From: Paenibacillus radicis (ex Xue et al. 2023)
Lineage (GTDB): Bacteria; Bacillota; Bacilli; Paenibacillales; NBRC-103111
Direction: 5' to 3'
DNA: 64,000 bases
Assembly (NCBI RefSeq): GCF_024722015.1
Contig: NZ_JANQBD010000009.1
Span: 124,001-188,000 of the forward strand
Positions within the stretch are counted from its first letter, which is position 1; each line of letters starts with the position of its first letter. The translations under genes and the position numbers were made by a program. Positions 16,103 through 25,038 of the stretch are shown piece by piece. The notes under the pieces are model-generated. The model ran no database searches and had not been told where the DNA came from. It saw only the letters and a program-made list of their open reading frames with translations.

Positions 16103-19100
16103 ATGAAAAAAAGTTTATCTACGATTTTATCCCTTGCTATGGCGTTCTCAATGTTTTCTTCCGTAGCACTTGCTGCTGATGCAGACAAAACTAAGACATC
16201 TGCTGATTTCAGCGATTTGAAAGATCTTGATGCAGCAACAAAAGCTAAGTTCGACGCTTTGATCTCTGCTGGCGTATTTGATGGCGTTAAAGAAGGTACA
16301 TTTGGTCTTAAAGACGAAATGAACCGTGCTCAATTCGCTAAAGTAGCAGCTTTGATCTTCGGTTTGAAAGTCGACACTTCCTTGAAAACTTCCAGCTTCT
16401 CCGATGTTAAAGCTGACGATCCAGCTAACGGATACGCTCTTGCTTACATCGAAGCAGTTAAAGCAGCAGGCATCACTGATGGTTATGCTCCTGGTCAATT
16501 TAACCCAGCTGGTAAAGTAACTAAAGAACAATTGGCAGCTTTCTTGATTCGCGGAATCAACAAAGACGCTGACGCTAAAGCAACTCCAGGCGTTAACGAT
16601 GCAACTGTATCCGATTGGGCTAAAGGTTATGTAGCATTGGCTCTTAACTTGAAATTGTTGTCCAATGGCGCTGACGGCAAATTTGGCGGTACTTCCAACG
16701 CTACTCGTGACCTTCTAGTATTGGGTGCTTACGAAGGTAAGAACCAATTCAAAGGCGCACCTTTCAACGGTAAATATGCAATCAACTCCTTCAAAGCAAC
16801 TGACGCTAACGTGTTGACTCTTACACTTAACGGCGCTTTGACTGAAGATGCTGCTAAAAACTTGAAAATCGAAATCAAAAAAGACGGTAATGTTCTTACA
16901 TCCGGTTACACTACTAAGTGGGATGACAAGAAAACTGTTGCTACTTTGACATTTGAATCCAAGTTCCAAGACAACAGCTTTGATGCTACAATCAGCGGTG
17001 TAAGCAATATCGATGATACTGCTAAAACATCTAACGTAAAAACAACACCAGAAAAAATCTCCAAAATTGATTTCTTGACTGCATCGGATACAATTCCTTT
17101 GGCAAGAGACAAAAATGATAAACTTCTTCAAAAAGTACGCATTGATTTCAAAGCTACTAACCAATATGGCGTTAAATCTTCATTGAACGCTAGTAACTTT
17201 GATATTCGCGTAAGTGGCGGCAGTTCTTTCAACACAATTGCTGGCGAGCAAGCAATTGAGTTGACTCAAGAGGTTGGCACAGAAAGAAATGATAGAATTT
17301 CCGTAAGTATTCTTCATACTGACAGTGGTTCCCAAGTAAGCAAAATCTTTGCTGTTGGTGACGAGTCTATGGTTTCCAAAGTAGAAGTTGGCGATTTGAT
17401 GAACTCAACTGGAACTAAAGTTGATAGCATTGAAGCTCAAGGCGTTGCATACTTGGATATTAAAGCTTATGACCAATATGGTTTCCGCATCCAAGATAAA
17501 GAAATCTTGAACAAGGATGTAACAGTTAATCCTTCGGATAGAGATCTTAAAGTTGGCGATGATGACAAAAATGCATTTGTTGATAATGTTATCGGTGATA
17601 ACGCTGCTGATCTTAAACTTCAATCCACAAACAATGAAGAAAAAGAAATTACAGTTACTGTCTTCGCTCGTGGCGGTCAATCCGTAACTAAAACTATAAA
17701 AGTTCTTGCGCAAAAACTGCCAGCTTCCATCGAATTTGGTGCTTATAACTACACATTGGCAGAGAATGACAAACCAACTGGCGACGAAGATATGGATCAA
17801 AAGTTCTATGTTCCTTTGATCTTGAAAGACTCCAAAGGTCAAGTGTTGGATGCAACTGATATCGTTAATGCTTTCCAAGGCGCTGGCGACTCCAGAGGCA
17901 AAAGCAAGCTTAGAATTGACTCTTACGGTGGTATTGACGTAGCTAGAAATGCTGAAATTGAAGTTACCGGTGCTCATAAAGGTCAAATCAAAATCAGCGG
18001 CGTAGGAAGAAAAGGTTCTGCTTATATCAGAGTTAGCTTGGAAGATAAGCCGACTGTAAGTGCACAGCTTAATATTTCCGTTGGTGACCCTCGTACAGTT
18101 GAGCAAATTAAGTTCTCGACGACACCTAAGAAATATATGCTTGCAAATACTGATAATGAATTCAAATTAAAGTTCTACGATCAAAATGGATCTGAGATCA
18201 AATTTAATACTGATACTGACGCAGACAAATATTATGTTCGTTTAGACTACAGTGGTACGCTTGCTAATAGCGTTAAACCTGTTGCGAACTCATTTGAGGC
18301 TGGGAAAAAAGTTGAAGGTAACTTAGTATACGTAGCAACGAAAGAAAAAGCTGCTGCTGGTGTTAATGACGCTTATGATAATAGAAAAGTAGTACTTTCA
18401 ACGGTTGCTGGCGCAACGTACGCAGATTTTGATCTTAACAAAAATAATGATGAGTATACGTACGCATATCAAAATGTTTATGACAAATCATTCAAGTTCT
18501 ACTCGCCTTCAACAGCAGTTCCGGGTAGCTACACCTTGAAAGCTACTTTATTCAAAAACCAGAAAAATGGTAAGAATAACCCGATCGAAGTTAGTTCTGT
18601 AACAACTACACTGGATTTGATCAATCCTGCTACTCAACCTGAGAACAGATTGACTTATGAAGTGTATCTTGACAAAGGTGTAAACAACAATACAATTCTT
18701 GCAACAGATGATTTCCTTTCTGATGGCGCAGGCCTTGGTGTAACAGGCGCAACGTATGTATACGATTATTTCAAAAAAGCAACAAAAGAAATCAAGGTCA
18801 GAGCTAAAAGAGCTGGTGGCGAAGAAGTTGCAATTAAAACCGAAGTTGTTAACGCGACTTCCAGCGATCCAAACGTAGTTGCAATTCCTAGTTCTGCTGG
18901 TAACTTTGTGGCTGGTCTTAATGAAGGTAAAGCAAGAGTTAGCGTAACATTTAAAGATGGTAAGAAAGAACAATCAACTGGTTATGTTGATGTAACTACT
19001 AAAAACGCTGGTCCTGAAGTAGCTAGCATTGCATTGAGAAGAACTTATAAAACAGTTTCAGCTACTGACCTTCTAGCAGGCTTGTACTTGACAGATAACA

Positions 19101-19462
19101 GACTTGCTGAAAAAATTACTGTTAAAGATCAATACGGCGATGAATTCGTCAATGAGTACAGTCTTCCAGCTGGTCAAAAGAATGAAGAAAGAACCGATCC
19201 GGATCAATTCTTGTTCAATTATGGAAAGACAGTGACTGTTGGTGGTTCCGTCAAAGCTGTTAACAATGGTAACACTCTTCTTAACCTGAGCCTGTACATT
19301 ACTGATGCAGACTCCAGCAAATTTGATAATGAAGCTCTTAAAAAAGGTCAAATCAAATTGCTAGACGCAACATATTCAGGTAGCTTCACAGTTAACGTAC
19401 TTGCACCTAACGGTAAATCCGCTGCATTTACAGTTACTGTACCAAAAGTAACAACACCTTAA
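16103..19462 (+). CDS. Major S-layer protein with three SLH domains
   Basis: This 1,119-aa exported protein forms the crystalline surface layer. The signal peptide is MKKSLSTILSLAMAF to VALA (cleavage after about residue 24). Three SLH domains follow to about residue 210 (FSDLKD with NRAQF; SFSDVK with TDGYAPGQFNP; WAKGYV with TRDL), then about 900 residues rich in Thr, Asn, Asp and Lys, with no cysteine seen, predicted beta-rich. Codon use is strongly biased to gct, gta, aaa and gac/gat, unlike the neighbours, indicating very high expression. An upstream in-frame ATG at 16025 with an excellent ribosome binding site could add 26 residues. A TTCG-loop terminator follows. The bulk shows no family I can name. 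Confidence 0.9.
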   Translation: MKKSLSTILSLAMAFSMFSSVALAADADKTKTSADFSDLKDLDAATKAKFDALISAGVFDGVKEGTFGLKDEMNRAQFAKVAALIFGLKVDTSLKTSSFSDVKADDPANGYALAYIEAVKAAGITDGYAPGQFNPAGKVTKEQLAAFLIRGINKDADAKATPGVNDATVSDWAKGYVALALNLKLLSNGADGKFGGTSNATRDLLVLGAYEGKNQFKGAPFNGKYAINSFKATDANVLTLTLNGALTEDAAKNLKIEIKKDGNVLTSGYTTKWDDKKTVATLTFESKFQDNSFDATISGVSNIDDTAKTSNVKTTPEKISKIDFLTASDTIPLARDKNDKLLQKVRIDFKATNQYGVKSSLNASNFDIRVSGGSSFNTIAGEQAIELTQEVGTERNDRISVSILHTDSGSQVSKIFAVGDESMVSKVEVGDLMNSTGTKVDSIEAQGVAYLDIKAYDQYGFRIQDKEILNKDVTVNPSDRDLKVGDDDKNAFVDNVIGDNAADLKLQSTNNEEKEITVTVFARGGQSVTKTIKVLAQKLPASIEFGAYNYTLAENDKPTGDEDMDQKFYVPLILKDSKGQVLDATDIVNAFQGAGDSRGKSKLRIDSYGGIDVARNAEIEVTGAHKGQIKISGVGRKGSAYIRVSLEDKPTVSAQLNISVGDPRTVEQIKFSTTPKKYMLANTDNEFKLKFYDQNGSEIKFNTDTDADKYYVRLDYSGTLANSVKPVANSFEAGKKVEGNLVYVATKEKAAAGVNDAYDNRKVVLSTVAGATYADFDLNKNNDEYTYAYQNVYDKSFKFYSPSTAVPGSYTLKATLFKNQKNGKNNPIEVSSVTTTLDLINPATQPENRLTYEVYLDKGVNNNTILATDDFLSDGAGLGVTGATYVYDYFKKATKEIKVRAKRAGGEEVAIKTEVVNATSSDPNVVAIPSSAGNFVAGLNEGKARVSVTFKDGKKEQSTGYVDVTTKNAGPEVASIALRRTYKTVSATDLLAGLYLTDNRLAEKITVKDQYGDEFVNEYSLPAGQKNEERTDPDQFLFNYGKTVTVGGSVKAVNNGNTLLNLSLYITDADSSKFDNEALKKGQIKLLDATYSGSFTVNVLAPNGKSAAFTVTVPKVTTP

Positions 19463-19476
19463 TACTTTTCCAAAAG

Positions 19477-19501
19477 AAGACCCTTCGGGGTCTTTTTTTT
19501 T
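19477..19501 (+). terminator. Terminator of the S-layer gene
   Basis: AAGACCC (19477-19483), a TTCG tetraloop and GGGTCTT (19488-19494) are followed by a run of T. Confidence 0.92.
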
Positions 19502-19539
19502 GTTTCTAACCAAGCTATACTAAACGGTGAGGTGAAATC

Positions 19540-20142
19540 ATGAGAACAGCTGCAAAAATTGCTATTAGCGCCTGCCTACTCTGGTCATCAACCATCATCA
19601 TAGCGGATGCAGATGGAGCTACTAACAACACTCAGGCCGGCACCATTGATGACCCGGTTATTACGAAAAGCTATTTTGAGCAAAATATTAGCTTAAAGGT
19701 AGCAGAAGAGATGAACAAGCAAACGATTACGGAAGATAAAGTAAAACAGATCATAGCTGCAGAACTTGGAAACAATAAAGGTGGTTCAAGTGGATCGACA
19801 AATCCGCAGCCGCCCCCTGCAGCGATAACAGATTCGGCAAGCACTAGTTTGAGCGTTCTTAAGCTTGAGCCTGGACAAACTTTATATGGTACTACGGGTA
19901 CAGAAATGATTGTTCGGAGTGGTAAAGTTACCATTATAAGCTCAGATGAAAATGGAGTGCCGGACGTAACATCAGGTAAGGATATTTTGGCTGGATCGAC
20001 AGTTGAACTTAATCATTTACTTATAATTCCAAGAGAAGGTAGAGGCATCAAGTCAGACCCAAAAATAAAACAAGATATTTATGTGATGGTTCGCGGATCC
20101 TTTTTGCAGGTTAATGCAGATGGTTCTAAGGTAACACCATAA
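19540..20142 (+). CDS. Secreted protein of unknown function
   Basis: A 200-aa protein with an N-terminal signal segment (about residues 4-28), a helical stretch that includes ITEDKVKQIIAAEL, a low-complexity linker (GGSSGSTNPQPPPA, about residues 86-99) and a compact beta-rich domain from LKLEPGQTLYGTTGTEMIVR to the end. The phrase DPVITKSYFEQ after the signal and the ending NHLLIIPREGRGIK recur in secreted proteins of clostridia and paenibacilli, but I know no function. GGTGAGGTGA is the ribosome binding site. It lies alone between the S-layer terminator and the SASP gene. Confidence 0.65.
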   Translation: MRTAAKIAISACLLWSSTIIIADADGATNNTQAGTIDDPVITKSYFEQNISLKVAEEMNKQTITEDKVKQIIAAELGNNKGGSSGSTNPQPPPAAITDSASTSLSVLKLEPGQTLYGTTGTEMIVRSGKVTIISSDENGVPDVTSGKDILAGSTVELNHLLIIPREGRGIKSDPKIKQDIYVMVRGSFLQVNADGSKVTP

Positions 20143-20193
20143 ATTTTACCCATCTTGACAACAGTTTATACGACTTGTACTGTCAGGCGCGGA

Positions 20194-20200
20194 CATACTA
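20194..20200 (+). promoter_or_regulatory. SigG-type -10 box of the SASP gene
   Basis: CATACTA matches the SigG -10 CATAnTA fully, 30 bases before the SASP start. No good -35 (TGnATA) is seen at 17-18 bases. A vegetative TTGACA also lies at 20155-20160 but has no matching -10. Confidence 0.45.
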
Positions 20201-20229
20201 TGGTTACATCACTTATGGAGGTGGATTTC

Positions 20230-20496
20230 ATGGCAAAAGGAAAAAAAGTAGTGCCGGAAAGTCATCAGGCCTTGGATGCCCTAAAGTATGAAATTGCTGC
20301 AGAGATGGGATTGCCAGTTGGTAAGTCAATATCAAATTCTAATGTTGAATTTGCAACAGAGTTAGGCTCAATACCCGCACAATCTGTTAAGGAAGATTAT
20401 TGGGGACATATTGCTTCGCGAGATGCTGGTGCAGTAGGTGGTGCTATCTCCAGTCGGCTCATTCGTAAGGCGGAAGAAATTTTATTGAACTTATAA
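20230..20496 (+). CDS. Alpha/beta-type small acid-soluble spore protein
   Basis: SASPs coat and protect forespore DNA and are degraded by the GPR protease at germination. The 88-aa product has the family signatures ALDALKYEIAAEMGL, the GPR-site-like NVEFATELG, and the DNA-binding C-terminal part YWGHIASRDAGAVGG through SRLIRKAEEIL. The ATG at 20230 follows TGGAGGTGG. An in-frame TTG at 20155 is far upstream and in the promoter. A SigG-like -10 fits forespore expression. It stands alone between terminators. Confidence 0.9.
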   Translation: MAKGKKVVPESHQALDALKYEIAAEMGLPVGKSISNSNVEFATELGSIPAQSVKEDYWGHIASRDAGAVGGAISSRLIRKAEEILLNL

Positions 20497-20588
20497 TTTA
20501 AAACTTTATTAATTTTTCAGTGAACTTAAGCAATTTTATTGACAGCCCTAGACAAATCCAGTAACATATTTAAAAGAAGGTCATGCTA

Positions 20589-20621
20589 AACCTTTTCCCA
20601 TGGGAAAAGGTTGATTTTTTT
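20589..20621 (+). terminator. Terminator after the SASP gene
   Basis: A perfect palindrome, AACCTTTTCCCA / TGGGAAAAGGTT (20589-20612), is followed by GA and seven T. Confidence 0.85.
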
Positions 20622-20655
20622 GTATGCGAGCTTTTAACCCTAATGTCATGGCCAA

Positions 20656-20693
20656 ATCTTCATCGAAAGTGCTTCGTTTTGAAGCTTTTCTTA
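20656..20693 (+). repeat. metK leader repeat, copy 1
   Basis: This 38-base unit begins ATCTTCATCGA and ends GAAGCTTTTCTTA. It contains the stem GCTTC/GAAGC (20671-20675 and 20681-20685) with a GTTTT loop, followed by TTTTCTT. About 32 of 38 bases match copy 2 at 20774-20811. It resembles a weak terminator or attenuator. Confidence 0.7.
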
Positions 20694-20694
20694 T

Positions 20695-20742
20695 AATATT
20701 AGAAAGTATAAGTTTGAACCAGAGGTTCATCTTTCTAATATT
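20695..20742 (+). other. Two-tier hairpin in the metK leader
   Basis: The outer stem AATATTAGAAAG / CTTTCTAATATT (20695-20706 with 20731-20742) is perfect over 12 bp. Nested inside is TGAACC / GGTTCA (20715-20720 with 20724-20729) with an AGA loop. It lies between the two 38-base repeats. It does not look like the SAM-I (S-box) core that precedes metK in many Bacillota. Confidence 0.6.
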
Positions 20743-20773
20743 GCAAGAAAAGTAACCGCTAAGACACGAATGT

Positions 20774-20811
20774 ATCTTCATCGAGATAGCTTCGAATAGA
20801 AGCTTTTCTTA
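20774..20811 (+). repeat. metK leader repeat, copy 2
   Basis: Second copy of the 38-base unit, 118 bases after the first. Its stem is AGCTTC/GAAGCT (20788-20793 and 20799-20804) with a GAATA loop and again TTTTCTT. The stem has changed but still pairs, by one more base pair. It ends 35 bases before the metK start. Confidence 0.7.
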
Positions 20812-20845
20812 ATAAAATCCAACTACTTTTTAGGAGGTCGATAGT

Positions 20846-22051
20846 ATGACAATACCACGCGGTCGACGCTTATTTACATCTGAGTCCGTAACTGAAGGGC
20901 ATCCCGATAAAATTTGCGATCAGATTTCCGATTCCGTTTTGGATGCGTTTCTTGCAAACGATCCGAACGCTCGTGTAGCATGCGAAGTTTCAGTTGCAAC
21001 TGGTTTGGTTTTGGTTATTGGTGAAATCTCAAGCCAATCCGAGTATGTAGATATCCAGTCCATTGCTCGCCAAACAATTAAGGAAATTGGTTATACTCGT
21101 GCAAAATTTGGTTTTGACTCGGAAACATGCGCAGTATTGGTTTCTCTTAACGAGCAATCAGCTGATATAGCTCAAGGTGTCGACAAAGCTCTTGAAGCAA
21201 GAGAAGGTTTAATGACGGACGAGCAGATCGAAGCTATTGGTGCAGGTGACCAAGGGATGATGTTTGGTTTCGCGGTTAACGAGACTCCAGAACTTATGCC
21301 ACTACCTATTTCCATTGCGCATCAATTATCCCGTCGTTTGACTGAGGTTCGTAAAAATGGAACTCTTCCATACTTACGCCCAGATGGTAAAACTCAAGTA
21401 ACGGTTGAGTATGAAGGTGATACTCCTGTACGAGTTGATACAATCGTTGTATCTACTCAACACAGCGAAGACGTTACTTTGGAGCAAATCCAAGCAGACA
21501 TCAAGGAACATGTTATCAAACCAATCGTACCTGAGAAGTTCTTGGGTGAGGATACTAAATATTTCATTAATCCAACAGGCCGTTTTGTTATCGGCGGTCC
21601 TCAAGGAGATGCAGGTCTGACTGGCCGTAAAATTATTGTAGATACTTATGGCGGTTACGCTCGTCATGGCGGCGGAGCTTTCTCCGGTAAGGATCCTACA
21701 AAAGTCGACAGATCCGGCGCATATGCAGCAAGATATGTAGCTAAGAACATTGTAGCTGCAGGCTTGGCTGATAAATGTGAAGTACAACTTGCTTATGCAA
21801 TTGGTGTAGCTCAACCGGTTTCGGTTGCTGTTGATACATTTGGAACAGGCAAAGTAAGTGAAGAGAAGCTGGTAGAAGTAGTTCGTAAGCATTTTGATCT
21901 ACGTCCTGCTGGCATTATTAAAGCATTGGATCTTCGCAAACCAATTTATAGACAAACTGCTGCTTATGGACATTTCGGCCGTACCGATGTGGATCTTCCA
22001 TGGGAGCGTACAGATAAGGCAGAGCTCTTGAAACGCGATGCTTTAGCATAA
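20846..22051 (+). CDS. metK: S-adenosylmethionine synthetase MetK
   Basis: MetK makes S-adenosylmethionine from methionine and ATP in the cytosol. The 401-aa product contains [20 protein letters not shown] at the N-terminus, the ATP-binding [12 protein letters not shown] and the P-loop-like [29 protein letters not shown] is a strong ribosome binding site. The codon use suggests good expression. Its 350-base upstream region carries duplicated stem-loops instead of a recognisable S-box. The protein supplies the methyl donor for the three methyltransferases of the glycosylation island, though the link is only metabolic. Confidence 0.96.
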   Translation: MTIPRGRRLFTSESVTEGHPDKICDQISDSVLDAFLANDPNARVACEVSVATGLVLVIGEISSQSEYVDIQSIARQTIKEIGYTRAKFGFDSETCAVLVSLNEQSADIAQGVDKALEAREGLMTDEQIEAIGAGDQGMMFGFAVNETPELMPLPISIAHQLSRRLTEVRKNGTLPYLRPDGKTQVTVEYEGDTPVRVDTIVVSTQHSEDVTLEQIQADIKEHVIKPIVPEKFLGEDTKYFINPTGRFVIGGPQGDAGLTGRKIIVDTYGGYARHGGGAFSGKDPTKVDRSGAYAARYVAKNIVAAGLADKCEVQLAYAIGVAQPVSVAVDTFGTGKVSEEKLVEVVRKHFDLRPAGIIKALDLRKPIYRQTAAYGHFGRTDVDLPWERTDKAELLKRDALA

Positions 22052-22065
22052 GAATAATCATTAGG

Positions 22066-22100
22066 ACAAACCCGGTTCAATTGAATCGGGTTTGTTTTTT
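22066..22100 (+). terminator. Terminator of metK
   Basis: ACAAACCCGGTTCAA (22066-22080) pairs with TTGAATCGGGTTTGT (22081-22095) with one G-T wobble, followed by a T run. Confidence 0.9.
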
Positions 22101-22249
22101 GTTGTAAACGTAAAAATTGCTTTGTTCCAATCCAAACGAGCTACTGTTTGAACTTAAGGCATGCCGTTCATTTTGCTCTAATTTTGTCGATTTTGCTACT
22201 CTATTAATTTTCGCCATATTATCGTAACTTTTTCAATAGTAATAGAGTC

Positions 22250-22255
22250 TATAAT
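22250..22255 (+). promoter_or_regulatory. Probable SigA -10 box of the secreted glycosidase-like gene
   Basis: TATAAT lies 34 bases before the GTG start. Upstream there is only a weak TTTTCA-like -35 at a short spacing of about 15 bases. Confidence 0.35.
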
Positions 22256-22289
22256 AGAGGAGAGTGGGATAAGAAGGGAGAAATACAAC

Positions 22290-24911
22290 GTGAGTAAACA
22301 TAAAGTATGGGTTTCAGTATCATCTTTAGTATTGTCTGCTTTGATCGGTTTATCACCGATATTGTCGACGGCTAATGTTTATGCTGAAACAGCAGAGCCA
22401 TCAGTTACGATGGTAAGTCAAGATATTTTAACATCAGGCGCAATTTTGAAAAAATATGTTTGGAAGTCGATACGCAATAAAAAAGAAATTATGACTAATG
22501 CGAATGTGGTGGAAGTGGATCTTACAAATCCTAATGTTAAACTGGATGTAATGTCGGGCACTGATAATCAGTTCACAAAGAAACAAAGTGTATTGGGCAT
22601 GGCTACAGAAACTAAAGCGGTGGCAGGGGTTAACGGAGATTTTTACAACACCCAGGCTGAAGGTGTGCCTATGGGGCCAGAGATCGCTAACGGACAGCTT
22701 ATGGCAACACCACCTTATTTACCAGGCTTTTATTCATTTGCTATATCCCAAAATAATGTTCCTATAGTCGATTTATTTACTTTTGCAGGTTCGGTAACGG
22801 CTAAGGATGGTGCCAAATTCACGCTGGGCGGAATTAATAAAACCTACTATTGGTTTGAACCCGGTGGCGAGCACAGTCATGTTGATGCCATGTTTATGTA
22901 CACCAATGCTTGGGGCCAGGTTGATCGCTCTAACGATGGTGTGACCGTTCCAACCGAAGTGTTGGTCCAGAAGGGAATTATTACGAAAATTGCCGAAAAT
23001 ACAATTATCGATATGATTGCACCGAAAGATGGATATATACTGCGTACTTCAGGATTAGCAGCGGATTTTGTCAAACAACATTTAAAGATTGGCGACCCGC
23101 TTGTAGCCGATTATCAAATCCTTCCTCAGGATTCCAGCAAAACGTATGATGCGAAAAATTTTAAAATGATGATAGGCGGCCATACGATTATGGTGGATGA
23201 GGGACAGCCTACGGAGTTTTCCAGAGAAGTGGGTAGTTTATGCTGCAACCGTTCTAGAACGGCTCTCGGATACTCTAAGGATCAAAAGACAGCCTATGTC
23301 ATTACCGTGGATAATAGTGGAGACAGTAAGGGTTTAAGCATGACGGAGTTACAGCAATTTATGATAAAAGTTGGTGTATGGAAAGGTTTAAATCTGGATG
23401 GCGGCGGTTCGACACAGATGGTAGCACGTCCTCTCGGGGAATTTAGTCCTGTGTTGATCAACAAAACGGAAACGGGCATTCAACGTAAGGTGGTTAACGG
23501 GGTAGGAGTGTTCTCTACAGCACCGCAAGGTGAGGTTAAAGGACTTTTTATCCAGGCTCCAAATGTATTGTTCGTTAATGAGCAGGCTCCCTTACAATTT
23601 AAAGCCTATGATGAATACTACAACCCTGTGGTGACAGATAAAGTAGCAGCCAATTGGACAGTGGATAGTCAATCAGGTTCTTTTAAAGATAATATATTCA
23701 CTCCTATCAAGCCAGGTATCGCCAAAGTTACTGCAGCATCGGGAAAAGGAAGTCAATCAGCTGATGTGGAAGTAGCGGGAAGAGACCAAATTACCGGACT
23801 GAAAATAAATGCTGCAAATATTGCTCTAACTGAAGGGGAAAACTACAGACTACCCGTAATAGCAACAACGAAGTCTGGTAAAACAAGAGAAATTCCGGCA
23901 GGTCTTATCCAATGGGAAGTTATTGGTATGAAGGCTGAAATAAAGGATGGTATCCTGACGGTTAACAGCTTGCAAGGAACTACTCAAGCCCAACTCATTG
24001 CACGTTATGATGGTTACAGCACGATGCTGACGATTGCTGTCGGAAAAGACAAGGTATGGTATGATTTAGACAACTTTGCTGTAATGACAATGTCGAGAGG
24101 ACTGCCTGAAGGTGTTGCAGCATCCGTATATATCAAACAAAATGAGGTCAAAAATAAATATTTGGAATTGAACTATGATTTTACAAAAGGTACGGGTACC
24201 AAGTGGGCTTACGCAGATTTGGATTCAAGCATTCAAATAGATGGTGAGCCGCAGCTTATTAAGCTTAAGGTTAATGGAGACGAGAGTTTAAATACACTAA
24301 AAACAGAAATTAAGGATAACAGCGGTAAAGTGTATTATGTTGAAATCGTTCCGAGCATTAATTGGAAGGGCTGGAAGCTGGTATCCGCAGATTTATCCGA
24401 GTACAATCTTAAATACCCTATATCGGTGAAAAGTGTATATGTGGTGAATGAGGAAATAGGGCAGGATGAGCGCGCGGCAAAGGGTAAAATCGAGATTGAC
24501 GACATTACCTTTAGTTACAAGGGTCAGGTAACGGCTCCTGCTAAAAGCTCAGTCAATTTGACGGTTAATAAGACTGCCGTGTCTGTAAACGGGAAGAATA
24601 TGACATTAGAACAGGCTCCGGTCATTGAAAAAGGGAATACTTTGATCCCGATTCGCTTTGTAACGGATGCATTGGGTGGGACCGTTCGTTGGGATGATAA
24701 GGAACGCAAGGTCACAGTTATTCGCGGTGATAAAATGGTAGACCTGTACATCGACAATCCGGATGTAATAGTTAACGGTCAACGGATAACGGCAGAGGTT
24801 GCACCTAAAATAATGAAAGATCTTACCGTGGTGCCTCTTCGCATTCTTTCCGAGAATTTGGGCTGGAAAGTGACCTGGGATGGGAAGACCCAGCAAATTA
24901 CTCTGCAATAA
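22290..24911 (+). CDS. Secreted phosphodiester glycosidase (NAGPA-like) protein with copper-amine-oxidase-N stalk domain
   Basis: An 873-aa exported protein with a signal peptide to about residue 32 (LSTANVYA). A NAGPA/DUF2233 domain (about residues 60-420) shows AGVNGDFYNTQ, MGPEIANGQL, GGHTIMVDEG, RSRTALGYSKD and the hallmark LNLDGGGSTQM. A central beta-sandwich region with Ig-like bacterial motifs follows. The C-terminus has a copper-amine-oxidase-N1 (stalk) domain of paired VPLR/IPIRFV repeats. NAGPA-type enzymes cleave sugar-1-phosphodiester bonds; a wall-polymer or capsule substrate is inference. The GTG start follows AGAAGGGAGA. The stalk domain has no copper-enzyme role and probably binds the wall. 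Confidence 0.85.
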   Translation: MSKHKVWVSVSSLVLSALIGLSPILSTANVYAETAEPSVTMVSQDILTSGAILKKYVWKSIRNKKEIMTNANVVEVDLTNPNVKLDVMSGTDNQFTKKQSVLGMATETKAVAGVNGDFYNTQAEGVPMGPEIANGQLMATPPYLPGFYSFAISQNNVPIVDLFTFAGSVTAKDGAKFTLGGINKTYYWFEPGGEHSHVDAMFMYTNAWGQVDRSNDGVTVPTEVLVQKGIITKIAENTIIDMIAPKDGYILRTSGLAADFVKQHLKIGDPLVADYQILPQDSSKTYDAKNFKMMIGGHTIMVDEGQPTEFSREVGSLCCNRSRTALGYSKDQKTAYVITVDNSGDSKGLSMTELQQFMIKVGVWKGLNLDGGGSTQMVARPLGEFSPVLINKTETGIQRKVVNGVGVFSTAPQGEVKGLFIQAPNVLFVNEQAPLQFKAYDEYYNPVVTDKVAANWTVDSQSGSFKDNIFTPIKPGIAKVTAASGKGSQSADVEVAGRDQITGLKINAANIALTEGENYRLPVIATTKSGKTREIPAGLIQWEVIGMKAEIKDGILTVNSLQGTTQAQLIARYDGYSTMLTIAVGKDKVWYDLDNFAVMTMSRGLPEGVAASVYIKQNEVKNKYLELNYDFTKGTGTKWAYADLDSSIQIDGEPQLIKLKVNGDESLNTLKTEIKDNSGKVYYVEIVPSINWKGWKLVSADLSEYNLKYPISVKSVYVVNEEIGQDERAAKGKIEIDDITFSYKGQVTAPAKSSVNLTVNKTAVSVNGKNMTLEQAPVIEKGNTLIPIRFVTDALGGTVRWDDKERKVTVIRGDKMVDLYIDNPDVIVNGQRITAEVAPKIMKDLTVVPLRILSENLGWKVTWDGKTQQITLQ

Positions 24912-25038
24912 TTAGTCCTAATCTCCTCTTACAAACGTGGCGAAATATGTTACTATATTGCATAAGAGCCTATTCCAGTAGGAATAAAGACTGGGTAGGC
25001 TTTCTTGGTTGAATCGTTCGAGAAGGAGCCTGACCTGA

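Noticed and set aside
17405-18106. Open frame of 233 codons on the minus strand inside the S-layer gene
   Set aside because: It is a shadow of the strongly biased codon use of the S-layer gene: no ribosome binding site, low-complexity Ser/Phe/Ile composition and no recognisable domain.
20497-20845. SAM-I (S-box) riboswitch upstream of metK
   Set aside because: Expected from many Bacillota metK genes, but I could not find the conserved core; the hairpins present have a different layout.
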